DNA from: Pleurodeles waltl
Lineage: Eukaryota; Chordata; Amphibia; Caudata; Salamandridae
Direction: 5' to 3'
Length of the DNA stretch: 64,000 nucleotides
NCBI RefSeq assembly: GCF_031143425.1
Contig: NC_090446.1
Span: 1,020,105,066 to 1,020,169,065 of the forward strand
The position numbers were made by a program, and so were the translations under genes. The notes beneath the pieces were generated by a model, which saw only the letters and a list, made by a program, of their open reading frames with translations, was not told the origin of the DNA and ran no database searches. Below are positions 35,401 through 46,658 of the stretch, one piece after another (within the stretch, counting starts at the first letter, position 1; the number at the start of each line of letters is the position of its first letter).

Positions 35401-35640
35401 ATTTTTAAGTACTGCCCAAATTTTAAGATCTCCTGGACTTTGTTATTCCACCAAGGGCAAAAAGTTTATATCTGTGATTCAGATATGGCTGCTTGCCCAT
35501 AAACTCTTTCTGCAGTTCGTGGCGATGTGTTGAAATATCTGCCTTATGCCCACTGTGTAAATCCATGCCCGAAACGGTTAATCATATTGTTATAGTTTGT
35601 CCTGGGCACAGAGTCGCAAGGCGGCGATGGCTTAGTACTT
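32404..35640 (+). pseudogene. LINE ORF2: AP endonuclease and reverse transcriptase, frameshifted
   Basis: Domain order is intact but the frame breaks repeatedly. Endonuclease motifs are ISWNVAGC (~32415), ILNVYARS (~32710), LIVAGDFNTSFEP (~32815), SVIDYIMMD (~33025) and ESDHCSL (~33100). RT motifs are HKAPGLDGIPGDLYK (~33902), PVFKKGD then YRPISLLDN (~34048-34105), FVDLRAAFDLIPRDK (~34290), RRVWQGCVLASTLFSLYMND (~34470) and the catalytic LLFADDSLFI (~34595), with both Asp present. A C-terminal CPLC...H...C knuckle is at ~35545. At least five stops or frameshifts separate these blocks. The protein would nick DNA and copy the LINE RNA; this copy cannot make it. Confidence 0.85.
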
Positions 35641-35674
35641 TCTGCCTTTCCCTGGGGATCGGGGACTATCGAGG

Positions 35675-35679
<5 letters not shown>

Positions 35680-35722
<43 letters not shown>
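35680..35722. repeat. (TA)n microsatellite, LINE 3' tail
   Basis: An uninterrupted run of about 21 TA units placed directly after the ORF2 C-terminal region. It likely marks the 3' end of the LINE, since several LINE clades end in short tandem repeats. Confidence 0.8.
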
Positions 35723-35724
<2 letters not shown>

Positions 35725-35727
<3 letters not shown>

Positions 35728-37378
35728 AGAATATTGTAATGAATAAAATGAAACCAACTTGACAAAAATCAAATAAGGGGAACCAGAGATACACATTTTC
35801 AAAGTTTTGAATGAAAATAGCGCCAAAAGTGTTACTCGTCAACGGCGTCATCTGGTTGCACTAGACCAGCACAAAGGTGAGGTTTAGGGCCAACCGCGAT
35901 GGAGGGCAGGTGAGTTACAAGGACCAGGTTTGTCCCAGTGAAAGCAGGAAGTGAGCTGGAGAAGAGGGAAGGGGGCTTGATGTCAACGGATTCCAGTATC
36001 AAGATGGAGCCTCAGCAAAACCATTGGCTTATGCTGGAAAGGTTCCAGCCGGAGAAGTTCAAGTTTTTGTGCTCACAGGCTAATGGCATCAATTGGGTCT
36101 CCTTTGAACACGACACCAATGAAACTGAAGCATGGACCCAAAGAGGGCTTCAAAATTGCCTGATTCAGGTGTCAAGAGACATAGCAGAAGCTACAGCGAA
36201 GTCAGGCCCAGCATCAGTGCACCCTTGGCAGATTGACTGGCAGTCTAGTCCGCGTCTCTCAATGCTTCTCCAGGCAAAACGTTAGAAAAATATTTCTATG
36301 TCCCCAATCTATAGGATTAAGCAGGAAGAGTACTTGGACGATGGGGACTCACTCCAAAGAAGCAACCAGCAGGGACCAGGGCAGGTGCACTTGAAACTGG
36401 TCCACTGGGCTCTTCCAGAATGGTTAGCTTTTTGCAGCTTTTGTGTATCTGTAGCTTACCAGGAGGCCAGCCGACTGTCAAATGGTGGCTCGTCCGCTAT
36501 GGCGAAGGAGCTTCACCCCCATCCAGCTGCAGGAGATGCAAAACCTTTACAATAAAACCATAATAAACTATGGGTGGGTCCACGAGCAATGACAGGGACA
36601 GCACAGCACTCCCCCTCGGTGCGCATGTATGTTTGGCTGCCCGTCTCAGGCCGGCCAAACACAGATGCACACTGAGCTGTCTTCAATCCAGCACTGTGTT
36701 GCCGGGCTGGAGAAAGCAGGGAGAGGCTCCCACTCTGCCTTGGAGTACCAAGCCAGGGTGCTCCATCCAATCCTAACACTGCTTTCATGCTGCCAGCATC
36801 ATGAAAACAAAGTTGGAATTGGCCACAGGGCAGGCTTGGAGCCTGTGTCGCAGTGAGGCAGGAAAGTGACGCGGCGGGGAAGGTAAGTTTTTAAAAACAT
36901 TGTTATTAATTTTTTTTTTGTTTCCCCCCCCTTCCCCTGCCATGCGCTGCCCTGCCCCTTTCTCCTCCCCCCTCAAGCCACCCCTGCAACTGTCCCTTGG
37001 AGTTTACTACCTTGTCCTGGGTAGAGGTGGAAACAGGTTCAGCTCTTAGGGTTCTCCTAATATGTCTTGAAAGGAGGTGCAGTTCTTCTTCTGTCTTCCA
37101 GAATAGCGTTCTGAAGAGGGTCCACAGTAACGTTCTGAAGAGGGTGCCCAGGGGTGGCACATTTATGCATGGCACTAGGCTGTGGGTCTGGATGACTCCT
37201 GGTTCCTCCGTGACCTGTAGGGATGCAGCTCCAGGGTTAACCCTACCCACTTTTGCAGCAGTTCCTATGTGCTCTACTGCAAGTTATTCCACAATGTCCC
37301 CGTCTACCTAAAATCAAGATGGCTGAATCTTTCTTCCCTTATGCAGAGCTCCTGTGCCCACCCTAGTGATGTAGCCAG
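35725..37378. other. Unassigned sequence; two weak plus-strand frames
   Basis: Frames at 35938-36285 and 36298-36555 are moderately long and nearly contiguous, rich in Gln, Ser and Trp. I do not recognise the protein and see no splice pattern. A CCCCCCCC/TTTTTTT-rich patch lies at 36905-36975. No gene can be supported. Confidence 0.35.
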
Positions 37379-39285
37379 GTGTAAGGAAAAAGGCTTTTTA
37401 GAGTCTACTTCCCTGTCCAATTTCTGTCCTCTTTTGGACTATTAGCTGCTGTTTTTTCAACTCTGAGAGTGCACTGAGGCCTGCTAACTAGACCTCGGTG
37501 CCAGTGTTTTAACCCCATTCAATTTGAATGCCGAAATGGATACACCCAGTTGGCAAGGTCTGACTTACTTATAAGTCCCTAGCATATGGTACCAGGATAG
37601 CCCGGGCAGTACTGCCACCCAGGACTGCAGTACTGTTTGTGCCACCCTTCTTGTGACAGGATACAAAATGGCCCCTAGCCTGCCACTGCAGATTGGAAGA
37701 GCAGTGTTTTCACTGAGAGGTACTCTTTGCCATTTAAATCTAATGCAAAGCCATCTCTTAGCGTTATATATTTCTCCCATAAGGAAGGCCTATGGTGTCC
37801 TATGATAGGGGCCTGTATTTTGCTAAGTGAGACATGCATTTTACGTTATTCTTAGCAGCAACATTGCAAATTGACAATTTGCTGTGGGTAAAGTTGGTAG
37901 CCCCATTGGCTAATACAGAGTTACTGGTTGATATCCCAACCTGGCTAACTTTTGACTCGAATTACCAAAGTGGGCCATGTGTGGAATAAAATTAATCATG
38001 CCATTAAATGTGACTTGATGGCTAAGTCGAAATTAATGCCACTTTCAACTTTTATGAAGTTGCCTCTCTGTGCCCCAGCTAGTCCAGTGGCCTCACAGAG
38101 GCACTAGCACATAGCTTTCTGCCTGCCTGGAGAGGCATGTGAACAACTCCCAGGCCAGGAACAAAAGCTGTTGCTGCACTGGAAGGTGTGACCTCCTCGC
38201 ACTAAATGGCTGCCTGGGGTGTTAGCCCAAAAGGCAAGTTTCAAAGTTGAAGCTGCCTTTAAAGGACTGCTGTGACAATACTCTTGAGCAGGGTGCCCTT
38301 TGTTTCCTGCAGACAGAATAGAGCAAGGACAGAGGTGGAAAAACCAGTTCACAAACTGGTTTTCCAGGGGCGTGTAGTCCCATAGTAGCCACACCTCTGG
38401 GGGTGGGCTACCACAGTCCTTACAGTCAAGGAAGAATTCTGCCATGTTGGTTGAGGCAAGAATGTTGGGATAGCCAAATGCTACACATCATGGGAATAGT
38501 GTCACCAAAGAGGAGGGAGGGGACCAACTAGCCCATTGGCTAGTGACCCCGGTGTCGCGTCAGGTTACTTTGCTGAGATATAATGGACACCCCTGGCACC
38601 TGAGACTTCAGTACTCGCTGGACCTGGAAAGAGGATGATAAGAAGACCACTGTGGTCCTGTTGGAAGTGAACAAAGAAAGGTTGTGACGTTGGAGCGACT
38701 GCACCTGCTGCACTTTGGGCTTGTGACCCTGTTCTGCGTCCCTAGCTTGGGGAAACACTGATCCCTGGTCCCAGTCTGAAGCAGAGACTTCAAGGGTCAG
38801 TTGGCTGGCCCCCATTACAGCACTGGGGTCATTAAAGGTGAAGGTGCCCAAGCAGCAACTCTGGTAGCCACCACAGAAGTCTTGCTGTTACCGAATGCCG
38901 GGCACCCCCAAGGACAATTCAGAGATAGCCAAAAGGTGCTCACATGTCTGCCGAAACCGTGAGCGTTGGTTGTGACCATATTGACACCTCTGGTGGATTT
39001 GGATGTTAAAGGGTTCTAAAGATTCATAAACATTTTAATCTATTTTTCTAACCTGTTGTCTTGTTTCTTTCTTGTCCTGTGAATTTCTTATTCTGTTGTG
39101 TGATGTTGTTAAATGCTTTCCACAGTGTTCCTTTGCTAAGCCTTACTGCTCACAGCCACAGGTACCCAGGGTTGAGCTTAAGGTTGAGTAAACATATGTG
39201 ACTGGACCGAAGACAGTATTTGTGAATGTACTGCATGGTAGGGCTATCTAACCGTACCTTATAGTACACCACAAATCCTCACACC
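37379..39285. repeat. Degenerate LTR-like repeat related to family A
   Basis: Begins TGTAAGGAAAAAGGC, like the reverse complement of the family A LTR end. It shares GTGCACTGAGGCCTGCTAAC with that strand and then diverges. ACTTACTTATAAGTCCCTAG and GGTACCAGGATAGCCC are blocks I associate with the same style of long LTR. The right boundary is approximate and no duplication was found. Confidence 0.4.
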
Positions 39286-39869
39286 AGGGAAATGTGCAAC
39301 CCTTTGTGAGAGCCGTTTTACTTTTTTCACTTCGAATACATTAGAAACTGAACTTACACTAACATACTTAGCAAATTATGCTAAACTAGCTGTATTAATG
39401 ATTTGATGCCTCACTACTAAACCTTCAATGGCATTTCCTGTATTTTGCCTATTAATTTCTTATGTAAACCTTCAAAACATTAACTTGTGTCTGTCATTCT
39501 TATGGGAAATGATTCAGTCCTGAATATTGAACTTGTTCTAAAGGAACTAACAACTGGTCCAGTAGGGGAGCATCAAAGTCCGTCTCAGGACTACACTGCT
39601 CACAGTCCTAGCAGTTGGAGTTCTTTTGAAATGCTAATTTAACTTGGGGTTGCATATTGACACCCTCCTATGTGGAAACTCAAAACAAGTTCTGAGGAGG
39701 CACACCATTGTTTACAATGGTCCTCAATGGGCTTTGCAGGATAAGCGTCAACATTTTTTACACTAATCCTGCAAAGCTCCGAAATAGCGTCAACAATTTT
39801 GATGCTGATTTTCTAACTACCGCCATGGTCCACCATATCTTGGATATTGCGCACACATGGCTTTGAAGA
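39286..39869. other. No gene recognised
   Basis: AT-rich unassigned sequence with no recognised coding potential or repeat unit. Confidence 0.35.
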
Positions 39870-41260
39870 CTGATCATTGGCAGATTCTATAGGAATTCTA
39901 CTGGGTGTGAGAGATAAAGCTTGTTATCATCAATGCGCTGTCGTATCATCTGTATTTTTTCACGGAAATGAGGATGAGGTTGATGTCATTGCACTATTCT
40001 GTGGGGTGAAGACTAGGAGGATATGGCAGGGAATTGATGCCGTCCTTGATTGTGTTTTGCTGCTGTTGGTAGTTTTATTGATGGTGAATGTGTAGTACTT
40101 TGTTTTGACTGATGTGATGAAGTATCTATGTGTCATGCAGATTGCCTTCAGTATCTAGCAGTAATTTGGGAATTCTGTTATCTAGCCTTCCATTTTCTTT
40201 CCTGACCTTGAGTGGATTGTTTATTGCCAGCAAGATGTTTAGAATGCCATGCTGCTGAAGACTTGGCTTCCACTTGCATGTTTTGATTGGGCAGTGGAAA
40301 TTCATATAGCTTTCCAAAACAACTGTTGCTGTTTTTAGAAGGGTGTTGGTATCGGACATGAAGTTGATGGGATGAAAGATGAGTTCCTGCATTAGGTAGT
40401 CTAGGGAGCAATTTGTGAAGCATCTGAGGGTTTGGTCTTCTATTTTATGTTGACCTTGGCTTGTTGGTATTACACTAAGCAGAAAGATAGGGATGGCAGA
40501 GTGGTAAATCCAATCCAAGGGTATGGGAGGATTGCACAGCATTGTTGGTGATGATGAGAAGACCAGATTGAAGGTGCGACCTTTGGTGATGATGAGAAGA
40601 TCAGATTGAGGGTACGGCCTTTGAAGTGTGTTGTTGTGTGACATGCCGTACCACATTGAGTGTATCAATTAGGTTGAAGAGGGTGTCTCTTGTGTTTTTT
40701 TTAAGCTTGCATTCAAAGGTTAGTTAAAGTCATCCAAGGGGATGGAATGGGCATGCCAGATAGGCAAGGGCCTAGATACGAGATAAAATGTGGAAATCTG
40801 AGTAGCAGAGAGTGGGAAATTGCATGTCAGCAGCTCCAAGGAGTTGATTGTTACTTGCTTATCTAGCATGCAGAGCCAGGAGTACTTATGGATGACTTCC
40901 TCCCTTCTTATGTGCACGGCCCACTCAATGGATGCTGTTGCCTGTGGTAAGAATGATAACAAGGATATGCGAGGATGTGAAGGTGAACCAAGTTTTTCTG
41001 TTGAATAGGGTGTTGAGCTTCTGACTGGTAAAGAGGTTTGTGTTGTGTAGTCCATGGATTTGTCCTGAGAGTGTCTTAATGAGTATAAGTTGGAATGTGT
41101 GTTCTTTAATGTGAGAGTGTCTACGAGTGAGTGGGATGTGTATGGGGTTGGGGCTATGTGTTGTGGGAACACTGTGTGGCGGTTTGGGTTGTCTAAGTTT
41201 GGGTGTGATCCTTTGGATTGGCAGTATGGGGTGTTGAGTATGGTACATGATTTAACTTTG
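39870..41260 (-). pseudogene. Relic of a CR1/L2-type LINE endonuclease region
   Basis: Minus-strand frames are in the order of an AP-endonuclease domain. One (41172-40720) contains a stretch ending SLELLTCNFPLSATQIS then a decayed RPLPIW, resembling the central endonuclease text before the RPPG motif. The next has LFNLIDTLNVVRHVTQQ, resembling the DTLNLL...QHV segment downstream of GDFN. Multiple stops and frameshifts show an old copy. The clade is inferred from these two blocks only. Confidence 0.45.
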
Positions 41261-41394
41261 ACCTTGAGGGTACACTAGAACAGTGGCTTCAGGCCCTAAA
41301 AGGCCTAAACAGGCAATGCTATTGTTGGTGTCTATCTTTTGCTGGGGAAGCCAAGGCAATGAGGCGCCCTGATGTGATGACTAAAGTAAAGAGA

Positions 41395-42055
41395 AGGCAG
41401 GATGTGATGCCACTTCCTTTGCAGATGGGTAAGGGAAATCCAGTGACATCCTTCTCTTTGCAGATAGATGATGGGAAATGCAATGATGTCAGTTCCTGTG
41501 CAGATGGATCATGGGAAATGAAGTCTCCTTACTTGGTTTCTTCTTTTAAAGAGGGTCTTGGTGGGACACCAGTGAAGTCCTTTCCTGTGCAGATGGATAA
41601 TAGGAAATGCAGTTATGTTATGTTTTAATAATTTGTAAAGAGCATAGCTGCCCCCTAAAGTACTTTCCAACGCTAACCTGCTACTACTGAGATATCTCAC
41701 ATAAACTAGAAGTCACGTCTCATGCAGAATGTCACTTACCAGGCAGAATGATGATGGGTAGTGCAGTGATGACACTTTCTGTGCAGATGGACGATGGGAA
41801 ATGCAGTGATGTCACTTTCTGTACAGACAAATAATGTGAAATGAACTCTTCTTGCTTGGCTTCTTTTAAAAATGGTTTTGGTTAGAAACAAGTGATGTCA
41901 CTTGCTGGGCAGATGGATGATGGGAAATCCAGTGATGTCACTTCCCGTGCAGAGTGATGATGTGAAGTGCAGTGATGTCACTTCCAATGCAGACAGTTCT
42001 TGGTGGGAAACCAGTGATGTCAATTCATGTGCAGATGGATGATGCATGTTTTATG
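41395..42055. repeat. ~44-bp minisatellite
   Basis: Diverged units built on GATGATGGGAAATGCAGTGA, TGTCACTTCCTGTGC and AGATG, about 43-44 bp long, with several indels. A sequence containing TCTTCTTTTAAAGAGGGTC appears twice (near 41540 and 41855), pointing to a higher-order duplication. Confidence 0.6.
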
Positions 42056-42523
42056 GTTTGTAAAATATAATTGTGGTTGTTATGACATCTCAGAACAAAG
42101 CGGGAAAGCCCACATACTCAAATTTATAATGATGAGTCTGGGGCACACCTGAGGTAGTCTCCATACTGGTCCATACTTGTGAACTATGTCCACTGGAGAC
42201 TTGGTGAGATCCCTCTGTGTTTTCCCAGCTAGTGGAGCCACAGTGTAGTTACATAGCTATGAAGGCCAGGAGTTATCTAATTAGTGTCCCAATTTTTTTT
42301 GTCTTGCTTCAAATGGAATTGGCACAGAGCCTGCTAAACGAGTCCATATTCATTTGGGGGATGGCCTAGGGCCAGACCCTGTTTTTAACCCTTGATCCAT
42401 AAGGCACCCAACTGTAGTGGGTTATTTTAATTCAGGAGCCAGACAAAAACCAAAAAGAAAAAGACTAAAATCCAAGCCATTTTAGCAACCCGTTATTCAC
42501 AGCAAAAAGTAATATGAAGTGAT
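42056..42523. other. No gene recognised; left flank of Harbinger 2
   Basis: Unassigned sequence with poly-T and poly-A runs near 42292 and 42453. The TAT at 42524-42526 is the duplication of Harbinger 2. Confidence 0.35.
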
Positions 42524-43039
42524 TATGGCCCTCATTACAACATTGGTGCTAAATTCCGAATACCACCTTGGTGACTGCCGCCAACATACTGCAGCAGAGG
42601 CGAACATCTGTCTGCTAGGTTATGACACATACACACAAAACCGTCAGAAACCACGTCCAGCCACAAATCCGCCAGACCCACTGAACACGATAAACTGTCG
42701 GAAATACCACCAATATTTTTACAGCACCAAAACAACGCCCACCAGATAATCACCCACGAATCACCACAGTGGACAGTCAACCTCGGTAAACCACTGAACA
42801 TTTGCCAGATCAAAATAACCCACAGCTGACACAAATACACACACCCACCAACTGCACTATAAAACACACCGGATCATCACCCACAAACCTTTGCAAACAC
42901 GAGACCGCTACACCTTGTCACACCAATCCCAGAGAGAACTGCAGATACATACCACAACTACCCATTCATCCGTCATGCACCACACACCCCACCACATCAC
43001 ACATTACCCTCTGCACAACACAAACACCACACAATACTC

Positions 43040-44492
43040 ATGTTACCACAGAGGCACCCATGTTTCACTTATGAGGAGTTGCCGGTCATGGTGGAGAAAA
43101 TAGTCAGGGTAGAGCGACAGCTGTTTGGGGCACAGGTACAGCAGATCTCTATTGCCAGGAAGATAGAGCTATGGCGGAAAATTGTGGACAGGGTGACCAC
43201 CATGGGACAACATCCATGCACAAGGGATGACATAAGGAAGATATGGAACGACCTGGGGGAAGGTGCGTTCCATTGCAGCAAGGCACCAGCTCGCCATTAG
43301 GAGGACTGGCAGTGGACCCCGAACAACTCCCCCACAGCTGACAGCATGGGAGGAGCACGTCTTGGCAATATTGCATCCTGAGGGACTCACTGGAGTAGCC
43401 GGAGGATTGGACACTGGTGAGTCACCAGTTACAACCCATCACCCCTCGATACCTGCATGCCATCTCACCCCACCGCCCTGACTACCTTCACCCCACTCCA
43501 TCTCACACAGTGTGCCACCCCAATCACCACACCTAAATGGCAACCCCTGCATGCCATACCCACTGCAAGCCCATACCGTCCAGCTCTGCATGCACACCCA
43601 TCACCAATGCATGCACAGCATGTAGAACTACCAATCCCACAATCCATCACCATACACTACCAAAGGTGGGAAGACAACACCATTATCATTGGGAAAACTA
43701 GGAATGCAGAATATGTCACAGACAAGTACCCTAACACATCATTTACACCCCCCACAGGTGCCCCAGCCAATGTCTGCAGTGAGGAAGTGCCATGGCTACC
43801 CAGTCCCCCACCAGAAGATGCCCACAGTGATGACAGCAACTCTGGATGTCCCAAACTGGATGAACTCTCTGGCCCATCAGGGACCACTGGTCAGTCGGCT
43901 ACCCCATCCCACAGCCAGTCCACTACAGAGCCAGCCAAAGCCCCAAGACCTCTGTCCCCAGGACACATCAATCAGTAGTGTGCCCACCTGTGCAGGGACC
44001 CAAGTCCACACCACAAAGGCAAGACAGTGAGGGTCCTGGTATAATGGGAGTGGGCACACCGTTCAGGGGACACAGGCGGCCAGGGACACTGTACAGCTGT
44101 GTGCCAGGGGAGGACAGACCCAGGGAACCGACTGCCCAGGAGGCACTCACAAATGTCCTGGGGGCATACCAGCAATCCCAGGACAGGATGGATCAGGTGC
44201 GCAACATCCTACAGGAGAACCAGCAGCTGCAGGGGGAACACCACCAAGAGGTCATGCAACAATTGCAGGCCTTGAATACCACCATGGCCTCCATTGCGGG
44301 GGTGCTGGGTGACATTGCCAACATCATGCTGGAGTACACAGCACACCAGTAGGACCCTACCACTAGCCAGTGTACTGACCAGCCCTCCACATCTGCTGCA
44401 GCTAGTGGACAGGAGGCCCTGCCACAGGACCCACAGGCCACCAGCACCCATCCCCCTGCAGAAGGTAAACCACCCCACAAACGTTCCCTGTG
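43040..44492 (+). pseudogene. Harbinger 2 SANT1-type Myb-like protein, broken
   Basis: Exon 1 (from about 43040) contains RHPCFTYEELPVMVEKI, ARKIELWRKIVDRV, then DDIRKIWNDL, a Myb/SANT domain with conserved Trp residues. A 2-bp deletion near 43260 relative to element 3 shifts the frame; it resumes with SIAARHQLAI. A donor GTGAGT follows GGLDTG, and exon 2 starts at 43759 after CACCCCCCACAG (GAPANVCSEEVPW). A further frameshift is needed to reach RPREPTAQEALTNVLGAYQQ and the coiled-coil-like QLQALNTTMASIAGVLGDIAN. A stop follows at 44352, with homology to element 3 continuing to PPHKRSL at ~44490. Role as in other Harbinger Myb partners; this copy is dead. Confidence 0.75.
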
Positions 44493-44717
44493 ACCCAGAC
44501 AGTCACCAGAGACATTTGCCAAGACTACCGCCAGGAAATAAGCCCCTCATGAATGTCCCCCGTGTTCCACTGTAACCCCATGTACACTTTGAACTCCCAT
44601 TTCTCCTCTTCCTATGGCCCCTTGGACCCTGGACCTGCGCAACAAACATACTGTGCCACTACACTGGACTTTTCCCAACCATCACCCCCCACACATTGCA
44701 CTTTCCACTGTATACCT

Positions 44718-44730
44718 ATTTATTAATAAA
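44718..44730. terminator. Bidirectional poly(A) signals between convergent genes
   Basis: TTTATT at 44718-44723 (AATAAA on the minus strand, for the transposase) and AATAAA at 44725-44730 (plus strand, for SANT1) lie almost back to back between the two convergent genes. Confidence 0.5.
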
Positions 44731-45016
44731 CACCCGTGGCCACTACTTGAATAATAGTGCTTTATCGAAGGAAATTTACAATATATTGAACTGTATTGAA
44801 CTGCATGATACTGTGCAAATGTCCTGTAATGTTTTCATCTTCTACATATGTCTCAGCAGTCTGTACATATCACAGCAATACACTGTTGTAACGACATCAA
44901 CATCTGCAATAAGGGAAGGCATAAGTGATGCAAAGGTAGTGACTGGCATTATACTACAGCCACACAGCATAACACTTAAATGTAGAAATGTATAGTTCAA
45001 CAGTCTTACCTGCGTG

Positions 45017-46115
45017 TCATTGGAAGTACTGCTGTATGATATGTGTCCTGTTGTCCACATCCTTCTCCTCTTCCTCCTCCTCACTGTCCTCGGTGTCCAC
45101 AGCTGCCACAGGTGTATTGTCACCCCCCTCCTTCTGCAGAGAGGGCTCATGGGGTCTGAGGGCCAAATTGTGCAGCATGAAGCATACAACAACAATCTTG
45201 CAGACCTTCTCAGGGGAGTAGCATAGGAATCCACCTGTCAGATGGAAGCACCTGAACCTGACCTTCAGGAGACCGAAGGTCCGTTCAACAATCCTCCTTT
45301 TACGCCCATAAGCATCATTGTATCTATTCTCAGCCCCTGTTCTCAGATTCCTAACAGCGGTCAAGAGCCAGGACAGGTTTGGGTAGGTGGAGTCACCTGG
45401 AAAAAGTGAGGGACACACATTAGCCTTGCACAATAGCATGGGGTATGACACCTGTAGGCATACACTGACATACATTGGATGGGGACTCAGGTTCACCTAT
45501 AAGCCACACTCTGTGCCTCTGTAGTCGTGCCATCAGCTGTGGGACGCTGCTATTCCTCAGGACAAAGGCATCATGCACAGACCCAGGATACTTGGAAGTG
45601 ACGTGAAAGATGTACTGGTCACCAAGGCACACCATCTGGGCATTGAGTGGAAACTCTTCCTATTCATGTACACCTGTTCTTTAGCCCTGGGTGGAAGTTA
45701 GGCAATATGGGTGTCATCAATGGCCCAATCACTTGTGATATGTGTCCTATTGCATAGAATCCAGCCTTCACAGTGGGCAAATCATCAACCTGGGGGAATG
45801 CGATGTAGCTGCACATGTGTTTGAGCAAGGCAGCCAAAACCATTGCAAGCACAATCAAGAACATTGGATGTGACATTCCTGCAGCCAAGCCCAAAGTGAC
45901 CTGGAAAGAGCCTGCTGCCAGGAAATGGAGCATTGATAGTACCTGCACAAGAGGGGTATTACTGTGGTGCCACGGATAGCAGGTAGCAGATCAGGCTCCA
46001 ATTGTGCACACAGCTCTGTGATTGTGGCCCTGTCCAGATGATATGTATGATGTGACTGTCCTCCAGTGTGGCCAAGCTCACAAGGGGTTTGTACACAGGT
46101 GCTTGCCTCCTCCTC
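45017..46115 (-). pseudogene. Harbinger 2 DDE transposase, exons 2-3, broken
   Basis: Exon 2 runs from 46115 (after ...AATAG) to 45497 (donor GTGAAC) and exon 3 from 45396 to the stop at 45017. Recognisable blocks are RRRRQAPVYKPLVSLATLED, LSMLHFLAAGSFQV, AIDDTHIA (first catalytic Asp, in a shifted frame), KYPGSVHDAFVLRN, the split motif LIG/DSTY (second Asp) and KRRIVERTFGLLKVRFR (Glu). At least two frameshifts and a stop lie in exon 2, while exon 3 is open to an acidic tail and IIQQYFQ. The first exon lies far upstream at 52580-51791. The enzyme would catalyse excision and integration, but this copy is inactive. Confidence 0.8.
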
Positions 46116-46519
46116 CTATTCCTCCACAGTGGTTGGTACCTAAGTGACCCAAAAGTAAGAAGAGAGTGACAACCGGACCTATGGACACACTTCACCAGAG
46201 TATAAAGATCATGTATGTATGTTGGACACTAGAATTGTCTAGGTGTGTACAGTCAACAACAATGACGCACTTTTAAATCAATACATGTGTACTAGCAGTA
46301 GGAAATGGCAACCGCTTGCCTATATACAGGGACAGGTGGAAGTTACCTCACTCCGCTGGCGTTATGCGTTATGGCTGAAGGCGGTCTGTACCGCTGTGCA
46401 ATTGCTCATTGGCTAACATGGGGCTGTATGGAGTACAGGAACAGCGATGATCAATGCCGGCTGTGACGCTGTTCACCGTCGCGGATGTGACCGCTATTTT
46501 CTTCCTACTGCTTCACTTG

Positions 46520-46587
46520 GGGCCAGATGTAGCAAAGGGTTTTTCCCATTCTGTGTCAATGGGAAAATGTGTTCGTACATATGGCCC
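46520..46587. mobile_element. 68-bp hairpin MITE (Harbinger-like)
   Basis: Starts GGGCCAGATGTAGCAAAG and ends GTACATATGGCCC, with TTG on both sides (46517-46519 and 46588-46590). TTTTTCCCATT and AATGGGAAAA fold the whole element into a near-complete hairpin. Its ends match those of the 716-bp MITE at 51856-52571. Confidence 0.65.
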
Positions 46588-46658
46588 TTGATTCCTGACT
46601 TTCCACTGGACTACATCTCCACTGCGTGTGCTGCTGTGACCTGTGTCTGGTACCTGCC

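Larger units (their letters stand above)
24025..35725 (+). mobile_element. Large nested LINE with monomers, ORF1, ORF2 and (TA)n tail
   Basis: In order: 5' tandem monomers, ORF1 (25577 on), an EN-RT ORF2 (from ~32410) and a (TA)n tail at 35680-35722. Later insertions interrupt it: a solo LTR at 26173-28786 and a Penelope-like element at 29484-30367. A tandem array at 30540-31150 and an LTR-like piece at 31203-31625 also lie inside. The start is placed where the RAI1-like sequence is cut, and no target-site duplication was found. ORF2 residues suit the Jockey/I/CR1 group, perhaps a Vingi-like clade, but I cannot settle the clade. Confidence 0.65.

Noticed and set aside
36997..37311. 104-codon plus-strand frame with Val/Leu/Arg-rich start
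   Set aside because: An overlapping minus-strand frame is equally long and neither resembles a known protein.
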